Of a stretch of 64,000 nt of DNA, positions 47,190 to 54,868 are shown one piece after another. The position numbers were made by a program, and so were the translations under genes. Position 1 is the first letter of the stretch. Every line of letters begins with the position of its first letter. The stretch is from Brevundimonas aurantiaca (GTDB lineage Bacteria > Pseudomonadota > Alphaproteobacteria > Caulobacterales > Caulobacteraceae): positions 372,001 to 436,000 of the forward strand of contig NZ_JACHOQ010000003.1 in NCBI RefSeq assembly GCF_014199955.1, in the 5' to 3' direction. Under the pieces are notes generated by a model, which saw only the letters and a list, made by a program, of their open reading frames with translations, was not told the DNA's origin and did no database searches.

Positions 47190-47545
47190 CGAGGCTTTCC
47201 GGGACAGATCATGAGCTTGGCCCGGAGAACGCGCGGAAACGGCGAAAAGATCAAGCCTCGCTCCAGAGCATTCGGCAGCGCAGTGGGACCGGTCAACGCC
47301 CCTGCGCCCCCGAGAGACGGGTTCGTCACAACGGGCACGGCGAGGGTCACAACGGACACGACCAGGCCGTGCCGGTTCGGCAAGGGCTTGCCCGCCTGCG
47401 GCCGTGAAGCCGCAGATTGATCGACGGTCTGGACATGGAGCCGAAAGGCCGAGGCGCGTTCGGGCCCGTCGTGTTCTTCGTGGCCCTCGCCGTGCGCGTT
47501 GTGACGAAGGCCATCCAGGGCCGCGCCTTTTCAAGCCCGATGGCT
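47190..47545. other. 356-bp intergenic region with a 39-bp inverted repeat pair
   Basis: Between the M1 peptidase gene and the efflux-pump gene, both minus strand. No open frame with coding features; it contains two 39-bp arms at 47324-47362 and 47468-47506, 34 of 39 bases inverted-complementary, with short internal repeats. Confidence 0.6.
47324..47506. repeat. 39-bp inverted repeat arms with internal short repeats
   Basis: The left arm begins CGTCACAACGGGCACGGCGA and ends GGACACGAC; the right arm is its near-complement, GTCGTGTTCTTCGTGGCCCT to GTTGTGACG. Mismatches are at five positions of 39. The spacer is 105 bp. Within each arm TCACAACG or CACGAAG units recur in steps of about 10-20 bp. 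Confidence 0.75.
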
Positions 47546-48796
47546 TCAGCCTTGTGGTGCGGGCGGCTGGTGATGGGCCCGGAACAGCCGGCCTCGCTCG
47601 GCGAACAGGACCAGGGCCAGGGCCGTCAGGCCGAAGACGGTGAAGCCCAGGGACATGGGCACGGTGGTGCCGTTGAACTGCTGACCCACCGCAAAGCCCA
47701 GCAGGGAGCCGAAGACGGTGGAGATGAAGCCCTGGATCGAGGCGGCCGTGCCGGCGATATGGCCCATGGTCTCCATGGCCATGGCGCCGAAGTTCCCGGC
47801 GATCAGGCCGAAACAGAACATGGTCAGGGTCTGGAGGACGGCGAAGGTGATCAGGGTTTCATGGCCGCTGAGGGCCACCGCCGCATGGACCGCCGAAACC
47901 GTGGTGAAGCCGATCAGGGCGGTATGGGAGATCTTGCGCGAGCCCAGCCGCACCACCAGTCGGGCGTTGACCAGGGAGGCGACCGCTATGCCGCCCGCGA
48001 TCAGGGCGAAGACGGCGGGGAAGGCGGCCTCGGCGTCGAAGACGTCGGCGAAGATCTGCTGCGAGGAGTTGATGAAGCCGAACAGGGCGCCGGTGATGGC
48101 CGTCATGGCCAGGGTGTAGCCCATGGCGGTGCGGTCGGTCAGGGCGGTGCGATAGGCCGAGGTCAGGCGTTTGACCTGGATCGGCAGACGATCCTCCGGC
48201 TTCAGGGTCTCGGGCAGGCGTAAGGATGCCCAGACGATCAGACCGACGCCGATCAGACCCAGGCCGGCGAAGATCCAGCGCCACGGCCCGACCAGCATGA
48301 TCAGTTGCCCCAGGGACGGCGCCAGGATCGGCACGCCCAGGAAGACCAGGAAGCTGAACGACATGACACGCGCCATGGTGCGCCCCTCATAGCGGTCGCG
48401 CACGATGGAGACGGCCAGCACGCGGGTGCAGGCGCTGCCCAGCCCCTGGCCGATCCGCGCCAGGATCAGGGTCTCGAAGGTCGGGGCCAGGGTCGCCAGC
48501 AGGCTGAACATCACATAGACGCCGACGCCGAACAGCAGCACCGACTTGCGTCCGAACCGGTCTGCGACCGGACCATAGATCAGCTGCGCCGCGCCAAAGC
48601 CCAGAAGATAGGCGGTCACCACCCACTGACGGCTGTTTTCGTTCGCCACGCCCAGGTCGGCGCCTATGGCGGGCAGGGCGGGCAGCATGGAATCGATCGC
48701 CAGGGCGTTCAGCGCCATCATCAGGGCGATCAGACAGACGAACTCGACGAATCCGGGTTCTCTTCTGGCGGGGGCTGACGCGGCGGAAACGGACAT
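47546..48796 (-). CDS. Bcr/CflA-type MFS efflux transporter
   Basis: The 416-residue protein has 12 predicted membrane helices. The drug-exporter signatures are ALNALAIDSMLPALPAIGAD in helix 1, YGPVADRFGRKSVLLFGV in loop 2-3 and VPILAPSLGQLI (motif C) in helix 5, all typical of Bcr/CflA proteins. These export bicyclomycin, chloramphenicol, sulfonamides or small peptides by proton antiport. Substrate is not known. It is divergent from the AMP nucleosidase gene, 128 bp between starts. Confidence 0.9.
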   Translation of the reverse strand: MSVSAASAPARREPGFVEFVCLIALMMALNALAIDSMLPALPAIGADLGVANENSRQWVVTAYLLGFGAAQLIYGPVADRFGRKSVLLFGVGVYVMFSLLATLAPTFETLILARIGQGLGSACTRVLAVSIVRDRYEGRTMARVMSFSFLVFLGVPILAPSLGQLIMLVGPWRWIFAGLGLIGVGLIVWASLRLPETLKPEDRLPIQVKRLTSAYRTALTDRTAMGYTLAMTAITGALFGFINSSQQIFADVFDAEAAFPAVFALIAGGIAVASLVNARLVVRLGSRKISHTALIGFTTVSAVHAAVALSGHETLITFAVLQTLTMFCFGLIAGNFGAMAMETMGHIAGTAASIQGFISTVFGSLLGFAVGQQFNGTTVPMSLGFTVFGLTALALVLFAERGRLFRAHHQPPAPQG

Positions 48797-48924
48797 CCGG
48801 GCCAGATGCCCCGCCGCGCCGCGAACCGCAACCAGTCGCCGGCTATAAATTGCTGCAATGCAGCGAAATCGAGGTTGAACGCCGGGCGCCTCGCCAATGT
48901 CATGAAGCTTCGCTAGAGGAAGTC

Positions 48925-50370
48925 ATGACAGAACAGATGACAGCACAGGCGGCGCTGGACCGCCTCGAAACCCTCTACACCCAATCCGTGACCAACCTGC
49001 GCGACGCCGTGCGGGATTTCGTCAACACCGGCGCCCGGCCCGATCCGGTCAAACGCGCCGAAGGGGTGTTCGCCTATCCCGAACTTCGCATCCGCTGGGA
49101 CGGGGATCGCCCCCAGGACCTGGAGCCGCGCGCCTATGCCCGGCTGGCCAAACAGGGGGTCTATTCGACCACCGTCACCCGGCCGGACCTGTTCCGCCCC
49201 TATCTGACCGAACAGCTGGGTCTGCTGGAAAAGGAATACGGCGCGACCTTCGAGGTCGGGATTTCGAACCAGGAAATCCCCTTCCCCTATGTGACCGACG
49301 GACTGGAGGTGGCGCTGGACCGGTCGATGACGGCGGCCCTGGCGCGCTGGTTCCCGACCACGGACCTGGCCCACATCGGCGACGAGATCGCCGATGGTTT
49401 GTTCGACATGGGCGGCGACTTCCCCCTGTCGCATTTCGACGGCCTGCGGACCGACTTCTCCCTGGCGCGGCTGAAACACTACACCGGAACCCCGGTGGAC
49501 GACGTCCAGTCCTATGTCCTCTTCACCAACTACAATCGCTATGTCGACGAGTTCGTGCGCTGGGCCATCGAACAGCTGCAGACGCCGGGCACGCCCTATC
49601 AGACCCTGTCCTGCGCCGGCGGGGTGGTGATCACGCGCGACACCCCCAATCCCGAGACGGCGATCAGCGATACGGCCTGGAAGAAGCACCAGATGCCGGC
49701 CTACCACCTGACGGCGCCCGGCCATCAGGGGGTGACCCTGGTCAATATCGGCGTCGGCCCGTCCAACGCCAAGACCATCACCGACCACCTCGCCGTCACC
49801 CGCCCGCACGTCTGGCTGATGATCGGCCACTGCGGGGGCCTGCGCGCCAGCCAGTCGATCGGCGACTATGTGCTGGCCCACGCCTATCTGCGCGACGACC
49901 ATGTGCTGGACGCGGTCCTGCCGCCGGACATTCCGATCCCCTCGATCGCGGAGGTCCAGCGCGCCCTGTACGACGCCACCAAGTCGGTCAGCGGCATGCC
50001 GGGCGACGAGGTCAAGCTGCGGCTGCGCACCGGCACGGTGGTCACCACCGACGACCGGAACTGGGAGCTGCGCTATTCCAAGTCGGCGCTTCGCTTCAAC
50101 CAGAGCCGCGCCGTCGCCATCGACATGGAAAGCGCCACCATCGCCGCGCAAGGCTACCGGTTCCGGGTGCCCTACGGCACCCTGCTGTGCGTCTCGGACA
50201 AGCCGCTGCACGGCGAGATCAAACTGCCGGGCCAGGCCAACCGCTTCTACGAAGGCTCGATCTCGGAACATCTGCAGATCGGCATCCAGGCGGTCGGCCT
50301 GATGCGGGACGAGGGACCGAAACTCCACTCCCGCAAGCTCCGCGCCTTCGACGAGCCGCCGTTCCGTTAA
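48925..50370 (+). CDS. amn: AMP nucleosidase
   Basis: The 481-residue protein has an N-terminal AMP nucleosidase domain (VYSTTVTRPDLFRPYLTEQL, SNQEIPFPYVTDG) and the C-terminal nucleoside-phosphorylase fold: MIGHCGGLRASQSIGDYVLA, AIDMESATIAAQGYRFRVPY with the conserved Glu and Asp of the purine site. It cleaves AMP to adenine and ribose 5-phosphate and controls AMP levels. The start is the ATG at MTEQMTAQAALD with GAGGA 5-10 bp upstream; a longer frame starts at 48850 but has no good site. A repeat element follows the stop. Confidence 0.93.
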   Translation: MTEQMTAQAALDRLETLYTQSVTNLRDAVRDFVNTGARPDPVKRAEGVFAYPELRIRWDGDRPQDLEPRAYARLAKQGVYSTTVTRPDLFRPYLTEQLGLLEKEYGATFEVGISNQEIPFPYVTDGLEVALDRSMTAALARWFPTTDLAHIGDEIADGLFDMGGDFPLSHFDGLRTDFSLARLKHYTGTPVDDVQSYVLFTNYNRYVDEFVRWAIEQLQTPGTPYQTLSCAGGVVITRDTPNPETAISDTAWKKHQMPAYHLTAPGHQGVTLVNIGVGPSNAKTITDHLAVTRPHVWLMIGHCGGLRASQSIGDYVLAHAYLRDDHVLDAVLPPDIPIPSIAEVQRALYDATKSVSGMPGDEVKLRLRTGTVVTTDDRNWELRYSKSALRFNQSRAVAIDMESATIAAQGYRFRVPYGTLLCVSDKPLHGEIKLPGQANRFYEGSISEHLQIGIQAVGLMRDEGPKLHSRKLRAFDEPPFR

Positions 50371-50385
50371 GAGGGGCGCGATAGA

Positions 50386-50536
50386 CCCTCTCCCGCTTGC
50401 GGGGGAGGTGGCCCGGCGTTCGCGCTGCGAATCAGGGTCGGAGGGGGAGATTTCACTTGAAAAGAAGACTTCCCCCATCGTCAGCCGTCTCGCTGCGCTC
50501 GACGAGCTGACACTTCCCCCGCAAGCGGGGGAAGGT
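50386..50536 (-). repeat. palindromic intergenic repeat, copy 3 (inverted)
   Basis: Begins CCCTCTCCCGCTTGCGGGGG and ends CTTCCCCGCAAGCGGGGG, i.e. the reverse complement order of copies 1 and 2. It keeps the GTCAGC/GCTGAC inner stem and the CGCTGCGCTCGACGAG segment. It sits between amn and the membrane-protein gene, both plus strand, so may also terminate amn. Confidence 0.83.
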
Positions 50537-50558
50537 CTGTTCGCTGTCGCAGATTAAG

Positions 50559-50587
50559 AAAGCGCTTTACAATGCAAAGCGCATTGT
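50559..50587. promoter_or_regulatory. candidate operator, overlapping palindromes
   Basis: AAAGCGCTTT at 50559-50568 is a perfect palindrome. It overlaps CTTTACAATGCAAAG (50565-50579, arms agreeing at 6 of 7) and the pair ACAATGC / GCATTGT (50569-50575, 50581-50587). The group is 38 bp before the membrane-protein start and is unusually AT-rich. The winged-helix regulator of the same operon is the likely binder; inferred. Confidence 0.45.
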
Positions 50588-50624
50588 GCATCCTGTGATC
50601 ATCGGATTTCAGGAGGAGTTCGCC

Positions 50625-51248
50625 ATGACGCGCGACACGCAGACGATCCAAGACGACATCGCCTATATGCGGGCTTTGGCTCACGAAGGTCGGCACGCGC
50701 CCCTGCTGGCGGGCCCCATACTGGTGGCTGCGGCCATCATCTTCGGAGGCGCCAGCCTGGGGCAGTGGGCGCTCAAGACGGATCTGATCGCGCTGAATCC
50801 CTGGGCGGCGCTCTGGCTTTGGATCGGTTCGGCCCTGGTCTTCGCGGCCGCCCTGGTCGTGCTGATCGGGCGGATGAAGGGACGCCCCGGCTATAATTCG
50901 TCGGGCAATCGGGCGGTGGGCGCGGCCTGGTCCGGCGTGGGCTTCGGCATCTTCGTCACCTGGTTGGCCCTCACCGCCCTGTCGGTGAAGAGTGGAAGCT
51001 GGGCCTGGATGGCGGTCATGCCGACGGTGGTTCTGACGGCCTATGGATCGGCCTGGATGGTCGCGGCGGCCATGACGCGCGTGCGGTGGATGAGCGTCAC
51101 GGCCCTGATGTCCTACGTCGGCGCCGTCGCCGTCGCCTGGTTTGCGGACAGTCCGGCCATCTATCTGGTCTATGCCCTGGTCCTGGCCGCCGTCGCCCTG
51201 GTCCCCGGTCTGATCCTGATGCGGCAGGAACCGTCGGAGATCGTCTGA
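50625..51248 (+). CDS. multi-pass membrane protein coupled to a winged-helix regulator
   Basis: The 207-residue protein has a soluble start (TQTIQDDIAYMRALAHEGRH) and six predicted membrane helices. I do not recognise a biochemical role. An AGGAGG ribosome-binding site lies 8 bp before the ATG. Its stop TGA shares one base with the ATG of the downstream regulator (TGATG), so translation is coupled. Pairs of such small membrane proteins with winged-helix regulators are widespread, but the signal is unknown. Palindromes upstream are candidates for autoregulation. Confidence 0.75.
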   Translation: MTRDTQTIQDDIAYMRALAHEGRHAPLLAGPILVAAAIIFGGASLGQWALKTDLIALNPWAALWLWIGSALVFAAALVVLIGRMKGRPGYNSSGNRAVGAAWSGVGFGIFVTWLALTALSVKSGSWAWMAVMPTVVLTAYGSAWMVAAAMTRVRWMSVTALMSYVGAVAVAWFADSPAIYLVYALVLAAVALVPGLILMRQEPSEIV

Positions 51249-51550
51249 TGGCCGATGACTTCGACATCAGCCGGATCGACGACGTCATCCACGGGCGGAT
51301 CCGGCTGGGGATCATGGCCTATCTGTCCGGTGCGGACACAGCCGACTTCAACACCTTGAAGACCCGGCTGCAGACGACCGACGGCAATCTGTCGGTCCAT
51401 CTGAGGAAGCTGGAGGAGGCGGGTTTCGTCGCCGTGACCAAGAGCTTCATCGGCCGCAAGCCCCTGACCCAGGCCAGTCTGACCGAAGAGGGCCGCGCCG
51501 CCTTCGTCGCCTATCTGGACGCCATGGCGGGTCTGCTGTCGGCGCGCTAG
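51248..51550 (+). CDS. winged-helix transcriptional regulator (ArsR/MarR-like)
   Basis: The 100-residue protein has a winged helix-turn-helix: DDVIHGRIRLGIMAYLSGAD, FNTLKTRLQTTDGNLSVHLR and KLEEAGFVAVTKSFIGRKPL, with the wing and a final helix GRAAFVAYLDAMAGLL. It resembles the small 'transcriptional regulator/ winged helix DNA-binding' proteins that follow membrane-protein genes. The stop codon TAG is formed by the first bases of a REPIN-like element. It probably controls its own operon. Confidence 0.82.
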   Translation: MADDFDISRIDDVIHGRIRLGIMAYLSGADTADFNTLKTRLQTTDGNLSVHLRKLEEAGFVAVTKSFIGRKPLTQASLTEEGRAAFVAYLDAMAGLLSAR

Positions 51551-51684
51551 AGCATGATCGTTTCGGACGGAACCGCTTTGCGGTTCCGACAGAAGCGTGA
51601 ATCATGCTCTCGCTTTAATCTGGAGCCTGATTCACCGTTTCAGCGGAACCGCGAAGCGGTTCCTCTTCAACGGATCAGGCTCTA
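51549..51684 (+). repeat. REPIN-like double hairpin element, copy 2
   Basis: Nearly identical to copy 1 (44482-44619), with the single changes TTC to TTT in the first loop and TCC to TCT near the end. The structure (two hairpins, inner GGAACCGC stem, two GANTC sites, CTAGAGC ends) is the same. It abuts the stop of the winged-helix gene and ends 11 bp before the phosphatase start. Confidence 0.9.
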
Positions 51685-51694
51685 GAAGCGGGGC

Positions 51695-52486
51695 ATGAGC
51701 CACCGTCTCCATGCCTTCGAGGCCATCGACAACTTCCGCGACTATGGCGACTACGCCACGGCGGCCGGGCGACGCATCCGCCCCGGCCGCCTGCTGCGTT
51801 CGGGCCATCACGCCCGGGCCAGCGACGCCGATCTGGAGCGGCTGAAGGGGTTCGGCCTGGGGGCGGTGGTCGATCTGCGCCGACCGGGCGAAAGGCGCGA
51901 CCAGCCCTCGCGACGGCATGACGGTTTCGACGCCCTGGTGATCGAGGGCGGGATCGACGACGGGGCCGAGGCGCCCCACATCACCTTCCTGAAAACGGCG
52001 GACCTGACGCCGGATTCGGGTCGGCGTTTCATGACCCAGACCTATCGCAGCCTGCCGTTCGACGCCGCCCACATCGACGTTTTCGGCCGCTATTTCCAAG
52101 CCCTGGGACAGATGGGGGGCGATCAGGACCGACCCGTGCTGATCCACTGCGCGGCGGGCAAGGACCGGACCGGCTTTCTCGCCGCCTTGACCCACCATCT
52201 GCTGGGCGTCCGCCACGACGACCTGATTGAGGACTATCTGCTGACCAATACGGCCGTCGATCTGGTCGGTCGCGCCCCCGCCATTGCGCGGCGTCTGCAC
52301 GAGATGACCGGCCGTGTCGCCTCCGACGACGCGGTGGTGGCCTTCCTCGGGGTGGAGGCCGCCTATCTGGACGCCGCCTTCGCCGAGGTCGAGGCGCGAT
52401 ACGGATCCCTGGACGCCTATCTGGAGCAGGCCCTGGGCGTCGACGCCGCCCTGCGCGCCCGAATCGAGGCGCGGCTGTCGGCGTGA
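51695..52486 (+). CDS. tyrosine-protein phosphatase family protein
   Basis: The 263-residue protein has the P-loop HCAAGKDRTGFLAAL (C-x5-R, Cys and Arg of the phosphate loop), preceded by ALGQMGGDQDRPVLI, and the N-terminal FRDYGDYATAAGRRIRPGRL that is typical of the Y_phosphatase3 group. Such enzymes dephosphorylate Tyr or phosphoinositides; the natural substrate is unknown. A GAAGCGGGG precedes the ATG. The GTG of pabB overlaps its stop by four bases. Confidence 0.85.
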   Translation: MSHRLHAFEAIDNFRDYGDYATAAGRRIRPGRLLRSGHHARASDADLERLKGFGLGAVVDLRRPGERRDQPSRRHDGFDALVIEGGIDDGAEAPHITFLKTADLTPDSGRRFMTQTYRSLPFDAAHIDVFGRYFQALGQMGGDQDRPVLIHCAAGKDRTGFLAALTHHLLGVRHDDLIEDYLLTNTAVDLVGRAPAIARRLHEMTGRVASDDAVVAFLGVEAAYLDAAFAEVEARYGSLDAYLEQALGVDAALRARIEARLSA

Positions 52487-53829
52487 ACGGCGCCCTGACC
52501 CATGTGGTCGTCCGCGATCATCCGTGGACGGACCCCTTGGCTGTCGCGGCCGGGATCGGTGGGACGGACGGCGCCCTGGCCCTGCTGTCGGACGGCGGTC
52601 CCGGCGGCCGCTGGTCCCATGTGGCGACGGCGCCGGATCGGGTTCATGTGGGCGGGGTCGAAGCCGATCTGTTCGACCCCCTGCGCGATCCGGCCTGGAG
52701 CGCAGGGACGGTGGGACTGGCCGCCTATGACGCGGGCGCGCGACCGGCGACCGGCGAGCGGCCCCTGGTGTGGCCCGACCTGATCCTGGCCCGCTATCCG
52801 GCCATGCTGAGCTTCGACCATCATCAGCGGCGTGTTCGCGCCGTCGGCCGGGGGGCGACGGCGGCGCAGGCCGAGGCTGCGGCGGAGCAGGCGTCGCAAT
52901 GGCGGGCGGCGGCGGTCACGCCGGCCACTCCCGACGCTCCGGCCGAGACCTTTACGGCCGAGGCGCCAGACCAGGCCTATCGCGACTGCGTGGCCGAGGT
53001 GGTCGCCCGGATCGCGGCCGGTGAACTGTTTCAGGCCAATATCGCCCGCGCCTGGGGCGGCGCGCTGAAGCCAAAGGCCGATCCGTTCGACGTCTTCCTG
53101 CGGCTGCAACAGGGGCGCGCCTCGCCCTACGGCGCCTTCTGGCGGATCGGCGACCGGGCCCTGGTGTCCAATTCGCCTGAGCTCTTCCTGGCCTTGGACG
53201 GCGAGACCCGGCGCATCGAGGCGCGGCCGATCAAGGGCACGCGCGCCCGGTCGGCCGACCCGCTCGAGGACGCGGCCCTGGCCGCCGCGCTTCAGGCCAG
53301 CGCCAAGGACCGGGCCGAAAACCTGATGATCGTCGATCTGATGCGTAACGACTTGGCCCGCGCCTCGCGCGTCGGCTCGGTCGCGGTCGAACGGCTGTTC
53401 GCGATCGAGAGCCATCCGACCGTCCACCATCTGGTCTCGGCCGTGGTCGGCCGGGCCGAGCCGGGGGTGACGCCGGCCGACCTGCTGGAGGCGACCTTCC
53501 CGCCGGGCTCGATCACCGGGGCGCCCAAACACCAGGCCATGAAGGTCATCGCCGAATATGAGCCGCCGCGCGGCGCCTGGTGCGGGTCGCTGTTCATTCT
53601 GGAAGACGGCGGGGGGCTGACCGCCTCGGTCCTGATCCGCACCGCCGCGTTCGAGCGCCGGGACGAGTGTTGGACCTTCCGCACCCTGGCCGGCGCCGGA
53701 ATCGTCGCCGACAGCGACCCTCAGTCCGAACTTGCCGAGACCGAAACAAAGATCGCCGCCCTGAGACAGGCTCTGACGGGTCAGCAGTCCGTACAGGCGA
53801 TCTGCGTCACCTCGCGCGGATTCAGATAG
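52483..53829 (+). CDS. pabB: aminodeoxychorismate synthase component I
   Basis: The 448-residue protein has the chorismate-binding fold: GELFQANIARAWGG, RIEARPIKGTRARSADPLED, RAENLMIVDLMRNDLARASR, FPPGSITGAPKHQAMKVIAE, and GAGIVADSDPQSELAETETK. With glutamine amidotransferase it converts chorismate to aminodeoxychorismate for p-aminobenzoate and folate. It begins with GTG in a GTGA overlap with the phosphatase stop, so the two are coupled. The last ~49 bp overlap the 3' end of the convergent TadE-like gene, an arrangement that should limit both. Confidence 0.92.
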   Translation: MNGALTHVVVRDHPWTDPLAVAAGIGGTDGALALLSDGGPGGRWSHVATAPDRVHVGGVEADLFDPLRDPAWSAGTVGLAAYDAGARPATGERPLVWPDLILARYPAMLSFDHHQRRVRAVGRGATAAQAEAAAEQASQWRAAAVTPATPDAPAETFTAEAPDQAYRDCVAEVVARIAAGELFQANIARAWGGALKPKADPFDVFLRLQQGRASPYGAFWRIGDRALVSNSPELFLALDGETRRIEARPIKGTRARSADPLEDAALAAALQASAKDRAENLMIVDLMRNDLARASRVGSVAVERLFAIESHPTVHHLVSAVVGRAEPGVTPADLLEATFPPGSITGAPKHQAMKVIAEYEPPRGAWCGSLFILEDGGGLTASVLIRTAAFERRDECWTFRTLAGAGIVADSDPQSELAETETKIAALRQALTGQQSVQAICVTSRGFR

Positions 53830-54335
53830 GCGCGGCGGGTGAAGCTGGCGGACGGCAGGAAGCGCTGGAACGGCGAGGCGTAGGTGTAGCGGGCCTCGGC
53901 GATGATGATCGACGACCCGACCGGCAGGAGATCAGCGGGAATGTCGGCGTCCGCGACGGTGAGTCGGCCGCTGAGGGCCCCACTCCCGCCCGAGGTCGCC
54001 CAGCTGCGGCTCCAGTTCACCGTATATTTGGTCGTCGTGTCCCGGCTGACGCTGCTGACCCTCTGTTCCAGCGAGGCCGGGGCGAAGGGCGCCATGATGG
54101 AGGGGCCGACCAAAAAGACGTTGTCGATGTCGGCCTTGGTGATGTCGCGGGACTGGGCGGTCAAATCCGCGACCGAAGCGGCCACATGGCTGGTGCGACG
54201 CACAGCCATATAGCCCTGACACAGATCGACCATGCCTGCATAGAACAGGATCATGACCGGGGCGATCAGGGCGAATTCGACCGCAGAGACCCCGGTCTCG
54301 TCGCGCGCCAGCCTGCGCATCAGGGGCCGGCGCAT
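53781..54335 (-). CDS. TadE/TadG-family pseudopilin
   Basis: The 184-residue protein has a short basic N-terminus and the hydrophobic segment VSAVEFALIAPVMILFYAGM (processing after Gly15 in ETGVSAVEF, as in TadE), then a mature domain of about 140 residues ending in IACTDC. Tad pseudopilins are processed by the prepilin peptidase and needed for Flp pilus assembly. It directly follows the other TadE-like gene with one-base overlap (54335). Its 3' end overlaps the convergent pabB by 49 bp. Confidence 0.85.
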   Translation of the reverse strand: MRRPLMRRLARDETGVSAVEFALIAPVMILFYAGMVDLCQGYMAVRRTSHVAASVADLTAQSRDITKADIDNVFLVGPSIMAPFAPASLEQRVSSVSRDTTTKYTVNWSRSWATSGGSGALSGRLTVADADIPADLLPVGSSIIIAEARYTYASPFQRFLPSASFTRRAYLNPREVTQIACTDC

Positions 54336-54865
54336 CAGAAGGGCTCGTTGCGGAAGGCGGTGGTGGCGGAGATCATGATCTGTCCGGGCCCCGCGGCGCT
54401 CACGGACTGGGTCAGGGCGGGCACGATCATCGGCTGTTTGTACCAGACACGCGCGACGACCAGATTCTGGGCCGCGCCGGGGTCGTAGCCGGTCTTGGAC
54501 AGGTCCAGGACGCCGTTCTCGTCCTTGGGCGGATCGATATTGTCGGAGAATTTGGCGACGACCCGGACATCGACGGTGGCGCGGGCGGCGCAGTCGCTCT
54601 TGAACACGCTCATCTGATCGCAGAAGGCCTGTTTGAACCCGGCCTGATCCAGACCCTTGGCCTGGGCCTCGCCGGTTCGGATTTCGCGGCTGACGGTCAA
54701 CAGGGCGTTTTCGGCGACGGCGTCGGTGATGAAGACCAGACCCAGCTGGAAGATCGAGAACAGCAGAAGAAAGAAGGGGGTGGCGACCAGGGCGAACTCC
54801 ACCGCCGCCGCGCCTTCACGGTGACCGGCGGAGCCGCGACGGGGAGAACGATCCAGCGCCGCCAT
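54335..54865 (-). CDS. TadE/TadG-family pseudopilin
   Basis: The 176-residue protein has EGAAAVEFALVATPFFLLLF (pseudopilin cleavage and transmembrane helix, from about residue 18) and a mature domain with two Cys (FCDQMSVFKSDCAARATVDV) that likely form a disulfide. It lies between the pilus N-domain protein and the second TadE gene, all minus strand. Spacing to the upstream gene is 3 bp. The two pseudopilins are paralogues of the same operon. Confidence 0.85.
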   Translation of the reverse strand: MAALDRSPRRGSAGHREGAAAVEFALVATPFFLLLFSIFQLGLVFITDAVAENALLTVSREIRTGEAQAKGLDQAGFKQAFCDQMSVFKSDCAARATVDVRVVAKFSDNIDPPKDENGVLDLSKTGYDPGAAQNLVVARVWYKQPMIVPALTQSVSAAGPGQIMISATTAFRNEPF

Positions 54866-54868
54866 GGA

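Noticed and set aside
45132..47420. Plus-strand open frame of about 760 codons opposite the M1 aminopeptidase
   Set aside because: The HELAH, GGMEN and lipobox evidence on the other strand is decisive; this frame is a shadow and begins within a repeat.
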